DNA of 7,104 nt from DATKDU01 sp035512595 (GCA_035512595.1 DATKDU010000338.1:1-7104), one strand, 5' to 3'; counted from the first letter of the stretch, positions 1 to 6,035 are shown. A program made the numbers and translations. Notes: a model not told the origin generated them from the sequence alone.

Positions 1-1080
1 CAGCCGCGCCAGCGGAGCCAAGAACGCCTTTCGCTGACGGTCGCGGCGGAGGGCCTGCTCGCCGTTTTCCGGCGGCACCCACGTAGGCTGCGCCGCTGGC
101 GCCTCCGCCGGCTCCTGCGGCGCATAAGCCTTTTTCAGTCGCTCGGCGATGAGCTCCGTTTCCAAGTTACGCGCCGGGCCATCGCTGCAAACGTCCGTGG
201 CCGCATCACTTGCATCACGCGCCGTCGCCGCAACGCCCGCCCCAGCAGCCGCCGCAGGGGGCAAATTCCATAAGCGTTCATAAGTGAGGGCAGGCGGGTT
301 CTCGCTTGCCGTTGCCGCAGGCGGATTGGCCAGGCCCGCCGGCGGTGCAGCCGGCGACATTTCCTGCGCTGGAAGCGCCCCCAACTCGGCGAGCGTCGCC
401 TCGTTGCAGGCCGTCTCCGCGTCCCACTCGCGATCGCGCTCTTGCCGAAACTCCTCGAGCTTCTCCCGGTTGCGGCCGGCCCAGGCGTCCCCGGAGCCCC
501 ACACGCCGTCCAGCCGGGCAAGCTCGATCGTGGCCTTCATGGCGATGTTCATCAGGGCGCTCTGAGGCCGCGGCGGCGACTCCGGCAGTTTTTCGACCCG
601 ATTCCCTTCCTGGTCCCAACCCGCCCACTGCCGCGGCTGGCGCGACGCCTCCAGCGCCTCCATCGCCAGGGCGTACTGCGTCTCGAGCCGCTCGCGGCAC
701 ATGTTCTCCGCCAGGTTGAGCCACTGCGGCTGGGTCAACTCCTCCGTCTGCCTCGGGGTGTGCTTCTTCATCCACCGCTGCACATCGCCGCAGATCTGGC
801 TGATCCGCGGCTGGCTCAGTTGAAACTGGCGGGCCACGTCGGTCTTGGTCCGCCGGCAGAGTACGACCTGCCGGAAGATCTCCCGGTCGCGAGCAGTCGG
901 AATGCCGCGGAGAAAAATCGGCTGCATCAGCAGGTCGGGCGGCGGACAATCGGCGGCGGCTGGCGGGGAAGCAGCCGGCGCGGGGACCGCGGCGCCCAGC
1001 GGCGGGGAAGCGGCCAGCGCAAGCGCGTGGCGGCGGCCGTTGACCGGCTTGCTCGCCGGCAGTTCCAGGGTAGCGTTCAT
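1..1080 (-). CDS. Helix-turn-helix protein of unknown function, C-terminus cut by window edge
   Basis: Frame open from the ATG at 1080 to base 1: 360 codons with no stop, so the gene continues beyond the left edge. The start is supported by AGGAG at 1093-1089, 8 nt upstream. Residues 1-50 are Ala/Pro-rich and probably disordered. Residues about 64-105 look like a helix-turn-helix: a first helix from RDREIFRQVV, then TKTDVARQFQL, a turn at SQP, and a likely recognition helix RISQICGDVQRWM. Residues about 110-145 and 175-235 are helical and rich in Glu, Arg and Lys, with possible coiled coil at 203-235. From 240 on it is again Ala/Pro-rich and low in complexity. The HTH resembles sigma-region-4 or terminase-small-subunit folds, but no catalytic or sigma region 2 sequence is seen. 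I do not recognise the family; DNA binding is inferred from the HTH alone. It lies 379 nt beyond the neighbouring operon, with its own leader. Confidence 0.8.
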   Translation of the reverse strand, partial: MNATLELPASKPVNGRRHALALAASPPLGAAVPAPAASPPAAADCPPPDLLMQPIFLRGIPTARDREIFRQVVLCRRTKTDVARQFQLSQPRISQICGDVQRWMKKHTPRQTEELTQPQWLNLAENMCRERLETQYALAMEALEASRQPRQWAGWDQEGNRVEKLPESPPRPQSALMNIAMKATIELARLDGVWGSGDAWAGRNREKLEEFRQERDREWDAETACNEATLAELGALPAQEMSPAAPPAGLANPPAATASENPPALTYERLWNLPPAAAAGAGVAATARDASDAATDVCSDGPARNLETELIAERLKKAYAPQEPAEAPAAQPTWVPPENGEQALRRDRQRKAFLAPLARL

Positions 1081-1132
1081 GCTCTATTCTCCTGTCTACA
1101 TAGATATGGGAGTACACGTTCCCCTTTCTGGA

Positions 1133-1138
1133 ATTAGA
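1133..1138 (-). promoter_or_regulatory. Possible -10 box for the HTH gene
   Basis: On the minus strand TCTAAT matches the sigma-70 -10 consensus at 5 of 6 bases. It lies 52 nt before the ATG at 1080, which would give a leader of roughly 45 nt that includes AGGAG. No good -35 box is found at 16-18 nt; the nearest match, GTGACC at 1164-1159, is 20 nt away. The same bases are part of CGTCTAA, which resembles the -10 element of ECF sigma factors, so the sigma factor cannot be decided. Confidence 0.3.
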
Positions 1139-1142
1139 CGCA

Positions 1143-1166
1143 GGGCTGTGACACCTTTGGTCACCC
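1143..1166 (-). other. Small hairpin in the HTH gene leader
   Basis: GTGAC (1164-1160, minus) and GTCAC (1152-1148) form a 5-bp stem around a 7-nt loop. Two further G-C pairs follow after a 2-nt bulge. It sits just upstream of the possible -10 box, so an operator is as likely as an RNA structure. The stem is short enough to occur by chance. Confidence 0.3.
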
Positions 1167-1223
1167 TCCTGGCCTTTCCGCGGGGAAACGTCCGACGCAA
1201 ACCCTTCAGCGGACAGGAGTTGC

Positions 1224-1240
1224 AAAAAAGATTGAAAAAA
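1224..1240. other. Two phased A6 tracts (likely curved DNA)
   Basis: A6 at 1224-1229 and A6 at 1235-1240 start 11 nt apart, close to one helical turn, and each is preceded by a TTG (TTGC before the first). Phased A tracts of this length are known to curve DNA. They stand out in a GC-rich window and lie about 145-160 nt upstream of the HTH start. A role as an UP-like or protein-binding element is inference. Confidence 0.5.
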
Positions 1241-1271
1241 TTGGAGCCGATGCACGCGCCGGCTGGCTTGA

Positions 1272-1295
1272 ACCGGATATTGGGCAAATACCGGT
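1272..1295. other. Bulged hairpin in the intergenic region
   Basis: ACCGG (1272-1276) and TATT (1278-1281) pair with AATA (1287-1290) and CCGGT (1291-1295). This gives a 9-bp stem with one bulged A at 1277 and a 5-nt loop GGGCA. It has no U-tract and no clear role, and may be chance. Confidence 0.3.
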
Positions 1296-1381
1296 GGGTC
1301 GGCGCGGCCTGAGAGCCGATTGACGCCACCCTACGCGGACTTTCGACGCCGTCGAGCATGGCGGATGGCTGCGGACTTGTT

Positions 1382-1457
1382 AGTAGGTCCCGCTTGCCGA
1401 GCGGGACCTGAAGCACCGCGCGGCTGGCAAGGTCCCGTCCGGCAGACGGGACCTACT
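1382..1457. repeat. REP-doublet (REPIN-like) palindromic element of two inverted hairpins
   Basis: Two perfect 10-bp hairpins with 5-nt loops lie in inverted orientation: stem 1385-1394/1400-1409 with loop TGCCG, and stem 1430-1439/1445-1454 with loop CGGCA. They are separated by 20 nt. The outer bases AGTAGGTCCCG (1382-1392) and CGGGACCTACT (1447-1457) are also perfect reverse complements, and CCGCGCGG (1416-1423) sits exactly at the common centre of symmetry. Of 28 position pairs between the two arms 24 are Watson-Crick, 2 are G-T and 2 are mismatched. The layout matches REP doublets (BIME/REPIN), which are dispersed, non-autonomous elements often found behind genes. The element begins 2 nt after the stop codon of the PQQ-like gene. 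It may also act as a 3' mRNA-stabilising structure; no T-run follows it, so a classic intrinsic terminator is unlikely. Other copies cannot be checked here. Confidence 0.75.
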
Positions 1458-1459
1458 CA

Positions 1460-2713
1460 TTACTTGCCGATGCAATACAAGTTGTCCCGCGTCCGCAGGA
1501 AAATCAGTCCGTCGGCAAAGACGGGGGTGGCGACGACCTGCTCGCGGCCGATCTCATTCTTGGCCAGCAGCTTGAACTCGTCGCCGAGCGCCAGCACGAA
1601 CGTCGCCCCATCCTCGCGGGTAACATACAACTTTCCGTCGGCAATCACTGGCGAGGAGCTGTACGCGGTGCGGTGCCGTTCGACAGTCCCTGTCCAGATT
1701 GTGTCTCCCGTTTTCACGTCCAGGCACGACACCTGGCCGCGGTCGCCGCATACATAGACCTTTCCCTCGAGTGCCGCCGGCGTGGGAACATCGGCCCCCA
1801 GATCGTCGCGCGTCCAGACGACGTGCGATTTGGTGACGTCGCCGCTGCCGCCGAGTTTGATGGCCGTGAGCGTGCCGCCGCGGGCATAGGGCGCTACCAC
1901 AACGCCGTCTTCGATCACGGCTGAGGCGATCGAGCGGAAATTGCCGGCTTGCCGCGGGTTCAATCCGCCGGCGCGCCACAGTTCCTTGCCGGAGGCCGCG
2001 TCGTGTCCGGTGACGTGATCGGCGCCGAGCACGACGAGCAACTCGCGGCCCTCGTGCGCGAGAACGATCGGCGTGGAGTAGCTGTCGTTGGCTTCGGCGG
2101 GGGCCGGAAGCGTGCGGTCCTGCTTCCAGGCAACTTTGCCGGTCTCTTTTTCGAAAGCAACCAGGTAGGACGGCGGGCGGTGCATGACGGCCACGACGAC
2201 GGCGTCCCTGGTCAGCACGGGGCTCGTTCCCAGGTCCCACTGCAGCGAGTCCGTGCCGTATTCATCCTGGAGATTGGTTTCCCAGACGATCTTGCCCTGC
2301 ATGTCGAGGCAAGCCAGTGCGCCGCTCTTGAAATAAACCCAGATGTGCTCGCCGTCCGTGACTGCCGACGGGTTGCTGCCGGTGGCCTTGGCGTTCTTGC
2401 CGGAGCGGGCGCGCTGGCCGATCGGCGTTTTCCAGACGAGCTTGCCGTCGCGACTTAAGCAGACGGCCGTGTTGTGTCCGTCGGAAGCGCAGGTCAAGAA
2501 GATGTGGTCTCCCCACAGGATCGGCGTGGACGAGCCCGGGCCAGGAAGCGCTACTTTCCAGCGGACGTTCTCGGTCGCACTCCACGTCGTGGCGTAACCC
2601 TTGCCCGGAGCGACGCCGTCATAATTCGGACCGCGCCAACTGGGCCAGTTGTCGGCGCCGGCGGAAGTTGCCAGGAGAAAACCGACGAGCAACACGGCGG
2701 TAAGGCGTTTCAT
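1460..2713 (-). CDS. Secreted PQQ-like beta-propeller repeat protein
   Basis: Complete, 417 residues, ATG at 2713 with GGAG 8 nt upstream, ending TAA. Residues 1-20 form a Sec signal peptide (Lys/Arg, a hydrophobic stretch, then AGA before the likely cut at Asp21), so the product is probably periplasmic or exported. The mature N-terminus DNWPSWRGP is the hallmark of planctomycete PQQ-like propellers. At least five blade motifs ending in Gly-x-x-x-Trp are visible at about 85-97, 135-147, 186-199, 236-249 and 330-343, and the last strand (YCIGK) probably closes the ring. The length suits a stand-alone propeller of BamB size and is far below that of true PQQ dehydrogenases, so an enzyme role is not supported. 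There is no lipobox, unlike BamB. It is probably the last gene of the operon, 90 nt after the FG-GAP lipoprotein gene. Ligand and partner are unknown. Confidence 0.93.
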   Translation of the reverse strand: MKRLTAVLLVGFLLATSAGADNWPSWRGPNYDGVAPGKGYATTWSATENVRWKVALPGPGSSTPILWGDHIFLTCASDGHNTAVCLSRDGKLVWKTPIGQRARSGKNAKATGSNPSAVTDGEHIWVYFKSGALACLDMQGKIVWETNLQDEYGTDSLQWDLGTSPVLTRDAVVVAVMHRPPSYLVAFEKETGKVAWKQDRTLPAPAEANDSYSTPIVLAHEGRELLVVLGADHVTGHDAASGKELWRAGGLNPRQAGNFRSIASAVIEDGVVVAPYARGGTLTAIKLGGSGDVTKSHVVWTRDDLGADVPTPAALEGKVYVCGDRGQVSCLDVKTGDTIWTGTVERHRTAYSSSPVIADGKLYVTREDGATFVLALGDEFKLLAKNEIGREQVVATPVFADGLIFLRTRDNLYCIGK

Positions 2714-2803
2714 TCCCAGGGCTCCAGAGTGACGGTCTACGGACGGATCATGCGTCGCTGGGCCAGATTAGCCGGTGACAGGGGCCATTGCAACGCGCGG
2801 CCA

Positions 2804-4588
2804 TCAATCCGTTGTTTTCGTCGCGTCATTCCCCTCGACCAGGCGCACGTATTTGTCGATTCCCAGCGATTCGCCCCCCCAGGACTGCGTCCCCCCCAAG
2901 GGCCAGCGAACCGTCAACCGGCTGACGCTCGTCGATGTTCCCAGCCCAAACACCACGCGGCGGTCGCTGGCCGACAGGTACGAGCCGCCCCCCTTGATCG
3001 CCCGCACGAGCTTTCGCCCGTCAACTTCCAGCGTCAGCACCGCGCCGATCGGATCGCGGTTGTCGGCGCCGACCAGCTCGATTCCCAGCCAGTGGTTCCC
3101 ATTCTCCGTGACGTTCTTCAGCAGCGTCACCTGCTCGTCGATGTGGCTGATCACCAGATCGATCCGGCCGTCGTTGTCGAGATCCCCCAGCGCCACCCCG
3201 CGGCCGCGATGCGGCGATTGAAAATAGGCGCCGGCCGCGATGGTCCGGTTCTGGTACTCGACCCGCTCGCGGCCGGCCTGGCTCTCCGTCACATTCTCCA
3301 GCAACACGGGCCGCTGGGCCAGCGTCTGCGGCGGCGGCGGATGGCGGATCACGTGCCCGTGCGCGACGACCAAATCCTCGTCGCCATCGCGGTCGTAGTC
3401 CATAAATCCGGCTCCCCAGCCGACGTAGCTCTGCCCGATGGCGCGAATGCCGGTGGACGTGCTTTCGTGCGAAAAAACCCCTTCCCCCCGGTTGAGATAC
3501 AGCGCGTGCGATTGCCGGTGGTAGTTCGTGACGAAAATGGAGAAGCGATCTTCGCCGCCGAGGCTGGCCGCATCGACCCCCATGCTGCCGTCGGGCTCGC
3601 CCGTCTCGCTGTAGGCAACTCCCAGCTCCGTTCCCTGCTCCACAAAGCGGCCGTCCCCCTGGTTGAGATAGCAGTGGTTGGCGACGGCGTCGTTGGCGAC
3701 GTACAAATCGAGCTTGCCGTCGGCATTCAGGTCGATGGCCAGCACGCCGAGTGCCTTGCCCGGCTTGAGCCCCGCCTCGGGGCCGGCCGCGCGGAACGTG
3801 CTCCCGTCGTTCACAAAGAGTTGCGGCAAGAGCGGTTCGAAGTCGTTCGGCGGGCAGACGTCGATCGGCTCGCCGGGGCCATAGCCGCGGCAGGGGCGAT
3901 GGTTGGCGAACGACCAATCGACGTAATGCGCGACGAACAGATCGAGGCGGCCGTCTCCGGTCAGATCGGCGAAGGCGGCGGCGGTGCTCCAGTGCAAATC
4001 GGGCTTGGCGGCGGCGAGGCCCATCGCTTCGGTGACATCGACAAACCGTTTGCCCCCCTCGTTGCGATAGAGGACGAGCCGCCCGTAGCCGGTGACCAGC
4101 AGGTCGGGCCAGCCATCACGGTCATAATCGCCGATCGCGCAGCCATGGGTGTAAAACAGCGGCTGGTCCAGACCGAGTTCCGCAGTCACGTCGCGGAACT
4201 TCCAGTCGCCGAGGTTCTTGTAGAGCCGGCTGGCGAATCCTTGGATGTCTCGTTTCTTCGGCCCGCTGAAGTGGCCGCCGCCGGTGACGAAGACATCGAG
4301 CAGTCCGTCCCGGTCGTAATCGATAAGGCCGATGCCGCCGCCCAGCGACTCCAGAATGCTGTAGTGGTTGGCCTCCTCACCGTTCCGGTAGCGGGCGTCG
4401 ATGCCGCTGCCGTCCGTCACATCGACAAACGCACCGGGAAGAATCGGCGACTGGGGCTGCGGCGGCGTGATCGCCGCCGCCGTGCTCGGCGTCGCGGTCG
4501 GAGCCGCCGGCTGGTCGCGGCAGCCAGATAGGGGGGCGACGAGCAGGACCGCGAAGAGCGCCAGTCGCGATATGCCGTGGTGCCGCAT
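2804..4588 (-). CDS. CRTAC1-family FG-GAP/VCBS repeat lipoprotein with ASPIC/UnbV domain
   Basis: 594 residues from the ATG at 4588, ending TGA. The start is chosen because it shares one base with the stop of the upstream gene (TGATG), has GAGGGA at 4598-4593, and directly begins a lipoprotein signal: a hydrophobic core at 9-20 and lipobox LSGC with Cys23. A longer frame back to 4726 lacks these. A Pro/Ala/Thr linker (about 27-50) leads to FG-GAP/VCBS repeats. Six DxDxDG-type calcium loops are visible at about 90-98, 154-162, 208-216, 286-294, 397-405 and 469-477. Residues about 512-565 match the ASPIC/UnbV domain, including GGGSYLSASDRRVVFGLG and the RWPLG ending. Cys233 and Cys245 frame a loop that could be disulfide-bonded. 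The fold predicts a calcium-bound beta-propeller on the outer envelope, probably binding protein or glycan; the ligand is unknown. Confidence 0.93.
   Translation of the reverse strand: MRHHGISRLALFAVLLVAPLSGCRDQPAAPTATPSTAAAITPPQPQSPILPGAFVDVTDGSGIDARYRNGEEANHYSILESLGGGIGLIDYDRDGLLDVFVTGGGHFSGPKKRDIQGFASRLYKNLGDWKFRDVTAELGLDQPLFYTHGCAIGDYDRDGWPDLLVTGYGRLVLYRNEGGKRFVDVTEAMGLAAAKPDLHWSTAAAFADLTGDGRLDLFVAHYVDWSFANHRPCRGYGPGEPIDVCPPNDFEPLLPQLFVNDGSTFRAAGPEAGLKPGKALGVLAIDLNADGKLDLYVANDAVANHCYLNQGDGRFVEQGTELGVAYSETGEPDGSMGVDAASLGGEDRFSIFVTNYHRQSHALYLNRGEGVFSHESTSTGIRAIGQSYVGWGAGFMDYDRDGDEDLVVAHGHVIRHPPPPQTLAQRPVLLENVTESQAGRERVEYQNRTIAAGAYFQSPHRGRGVALGDLDNDGRIDLVISHIDEQVTLLKNVTENGNHWLGIELVGADNRDPIGAVLTLEVDGRKLVRAIKGGGSYLSASDRRVVFGLGTSTSVSRLTVRWPLGGTQSWGGESLGIDKYVRLVEGNDATKTTD
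2874..2897 (-). repeat. Twin G7 homopolymers inside the FG-GAP lipoprotein gene
   Basis: On the coding strand two runs of seven G (2897-2891 and 2880-2874) lie 10 nt apart, encoding the PLGGTQSWGGES segment (residues 563-574) just after the UnbV domain. A one-base gain in the second run would end the protein about 15 residues later at a shifted TGA. A one-base loss would read on past the normal stop to a TAG about 25 nt before the PQQ-like gene. Slippage is possible, but nothing here shows that it occurs. Confidence 0.5.
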
Positions 4589-5970
4589 CAATTCCCTCGC
4601 GTAAACTGCCGGTGGAAAAGCGCCTTCTCTCGCGCGACGGCGGTGCCCAGCGATTGATAGTAATTGGCCAGCACGGCGTGCGCCCCCGGATGCTCGGCAT
4701 TTTCGGCCAGGACTTTCTCCAGCCACGACATGCCTTCCGCAGGGAGCGCCAGGTCGAGATAGATCTTGCCGACTTGGACGATCAACTCGGCATCTCTTGG
4801 GCGCTGCTTCTGCTCCTTGAGTGCCGACTTCAGCTCGGAGGCGAGCTGCCGGATGCGCTCGAGCTCCGCTGCGCAGCGGTCGGCTTCGTCGCGGCGCGCC
4901 AGCCGCCGCAGCGCGACCGCCCGCAGGTGCAATACCTTCTCGCGCCGCTCGGTGACATGCGGCGGATTGGGAACCGGATCGAGATGCAGCATCCGGTGCA
5001 GTGCTTCGACGGCATCCAACTTGAGATCCTCCTTTTCCAGTTGCTCCAGCGTTTTCAACGCGGCGGCATCGTTGCCAAGGTCGAGCTCCAAGAGGGCCAG
5101 CGCAAGCTGGGCATCGTAGTCCGCCGGCTGCTCATCGAGGACTGTGCTCAGGAGCGTCCGCGCCTCGTCATGCCGGCCCACCGCGCGGCAGCAGTCGGCC
5201 AACGCGGTCAGGACTTCGGAATCGGCCGGCCCGTGCTGCTGGCAATGTTCCAAATGGGTGATTGCCGCCGGGTAGTCGTACCCGCTGGCGGCCAGCGCCA
5301 GGCCGAGCTGCTTGCGAACGGGGAGATCGTCGGGCCGATATCGCAGCACCATCGAGAAATCCTCGATGGCGAGCTGCGGCCTGGCGGTGTGCTGAAACAG
5401 GCAGCCGCGCCACATCCGGGCGTACCAGTCGTCGGGCGCGAACTGGACCCACTTGTCGAGCCATTCGTTGGCCTTGTTGACCAGGCCGGCGCGGATGCAG
5501 CCGCGGGCGATCGCTTCCAGAATCAACGACTGGTCGGGTGACGCCGCGGTGAGGCGAAGTTTCAGAAACGACTCTTCCGGGCCGATCTCGCCGGACTCCT
5601 GCACCTGGATCAGCGCCCGCTCCAGCTTGATTTCGTCGGCCGCATGCCCCAGCATCTCGGCCGCTTGCAGATGCTCGCGGGCCTGGATGTAGTCCTCGCT
5701 CGTCGCGCGGCGGCAAGCGCGGGCGCAGGCGAAATGGGCCGAGCCATGGAAGTACCGCCACCTCAAGTAGGCCCGCAGGTGATCGCGGGCTCGATCGAAA
5801 TCGTACTGGACCGCGGCTGCTTGCGCCTGCTGCCAGTCGCGGCGGGCCTGAGTCTCGCGCCGCACGACAATGCCGATGCCGACGGCGATCGCCAGTCCCA
5901 GCAGCAAGCCGGCAATGGCCAGACGCGGATGGCGCTGAGGAAAGCCGCGAATCGCTGACCGGTCGCTCAT
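4588..5970 (-). CDS. Membrane-anchored tetratricopeptide repeat protein
   Basis: Complete, 460 residues, ATG at 5970, ending TGA at 4590-4588. A basic N-terminus is followed by one hydrophobic segment (about 17-36) and then an Arg-rich stretch, consistent with a signal anchor and not a cleaved signal. The rest is almost all helical with TPR-like pairs. The clearest TPR signatures are near 183-212 (WYARMWRGCLFQ then AIEDFSMVLRYRP), 216-247, 252-282 (ALADCCRAVGRHDEARTLL), 286-312 and 396-427 (VGKIYLDLALPAEGMSWLEKVL); a charged helical stretch at 340-390 separates the last one. TPR domains bind other proteins, so a scaffold role is likely, but the partner is unknown. Which side of the membrane the TPR domain faces cannot be settled, since both flanks are basic. 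It is the first gene of the operon and is tightly coupled to the next. No ribosome site precedes the ATG; a TACAAT box ends 7 nt before it. Confidence 0.9.
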   Translation of the reverse strand: MSDRSAIRGFPQRHPRLAIAGLLLGLAIAVGIGIVVRRETQARRDWQQAQAAAVQYDFDRARDHLRAYLRWRYFHGSAHFACARACRRATSEDYIQAREHLQAAEMLGHAADEIKLERALIQVQESGEIGPEESFLKLRLTAASPDQSLILEAIARGCIRAGLVNKANEWLDKWVQFAPDDWYARMWRGCLFQHTARPQLAIEDFSMVLRYRPDDLPVRKQLGLALAASGYDYPAAITHLEHCQQHGPADSEVLTALADCCRAVGRHDEARTLLSTVLDEQPADYDAQLALALLELDLGNDAAALKTLEQLEKEDLKLDAVEALHRMLHLDPVPNPPHVTERREKVLHLRAVALRRLARRDEADRCAAELERIRQLASELKSALKEQKQRPRDAELIVQVGKIYLDLALPAEGMSWLEKVLAENAEHPGAHAVLANYYQSLGTAVAREKALFHRQFTRGN

Positions 5971-5977
5971 GCGCTCG

Positions 5978-5983
5978 ATTGTA
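5978..5983 (-). promoter_or_regulatory. Possible -10 box of the TPR operon, implying a leaderless transcript
   Basis: TACAAT (minus strand, 5983-5978) matches the -10 consensus at 5 of 6 bases. Only 7 nt separate it from the ATG at 5970, so transcription would begin at or next to the start codon. This fits the absence of any Shine-Dalgarno sequence. No -35 box is seen at normal spacing; TTGAAA at 6013-6008 is 24 nt away, too far for a standard promoter. Confidence 0.4.
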
Positions 5984-5993
5984 GCCGAAGTCG

Positions 5994-6003
5994 CAGACGT
6001 CTG
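5994..6003. promoter_or_regulatory. Perfect 10-bp palindrome in the divergent promoter region
   Basis: CAGACGTCTG is a perfect palindrome lying between the two outward-facing TACAAT boxes. Its position would suit an operator for a dimeric regulator acting on both transcription units. Ten bases is short enough that chance is a real alternative. Confidence 0.3.
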
Positions 6004-6029
6004 AGAGTTTCAATTGCCCCCGCAGGGCG

Positions 6030-6035
6030 TACAAT
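6030..6035 (+). promoter_or_regulatory. Possible -10 box of the oxidoreductase gene
   Basis: TACAAT on the plus strand, 46 nt before the ATG at 6082, would give a leader of about 40 nt that contains AGGAG. The only -35 candidate at 16 nt is TTTCAA (6008-6013), a weak match. The same hexamer followed by C also precedes the divergent operon. Confidence 0.35.

Larger units (their letters stand above)
1081..1381. other. Non-coding leader region upstream of the HTH gene
   Basis: About 300 nt without a convincing gene. Short open frames cross it on both strands, but none has a ribosome site or recognisable protein. Reading on the minus strand towards the HTH gene it holds a bulged hairpin (1272-1295), two phased A6 tracts (1224-1240), a GTGAC/GTCAC hairpin (1143-1166), a possible -10 box (1138-1133) and the ribosome site AGGAG (1093-1089). 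The local AT content at 1221-1245 and 1081-1140 is clearly above that of the flanking genes, as expected for a promoter region. Confidence 0.6.

Noticed and set aside
278..1255. A 325-codon minus-strand frame overlapping the HTH gene
   Set aside because: It is a different frame of the same strand. The frame from 1080 has a ribosome site, an HTH and no stop to the window edge, whereas this one is Arg/Ala/Gly-rich and begins in the leader.
1382..1457. Intrinsic transcription terminator
   Set aside because: The stems are strong, but no T-run follows on either strand; the minus strand continues with AACAAGTCC. A role in ending or stabilising the mRNA is still possible.
1096..1757. Open frames crossing the intergenic palindrome (minus 1096-1416 and plus 1320-1757)
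   Set aside because: Their reading depends on the hairpin element, and the second also on antisense of the PQQ-like gene. Neither has a ribosome site or recognisable protein.
1460..2713. PQQ-dependent alcohol or glucose dehydrogenase, or BamB
   Set aside because: It is too short for a quinoprotein dehydrogenase, no catalytic Asp/Cys-Cys signature is seen, and it lacks the lipobox expected of BamB.
2474..4531. A 685-codon open frame on the plus strand
   Set aside because: It is antisense to the PQQ-like and FG-GAP genes, whose domains are unmistakable. Its translation has no recognisable fold, and long antisense frames are expected with GC-biased third positions.
4589..4726. A 46-residue N-terminal extension of the FG-GAP lipoprotein
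   Set aside because: It overlaps the TPR gene, is basic and featureless, and would bury the lipoprotein signal that begins exactly at 4588.
5701..5740. Haem-binding motif in the TPR protein (CARACRRA)
   Set aside because: It is not CxxCH: the second Cys is followed by Arg, so a cytochrome role is not supported.
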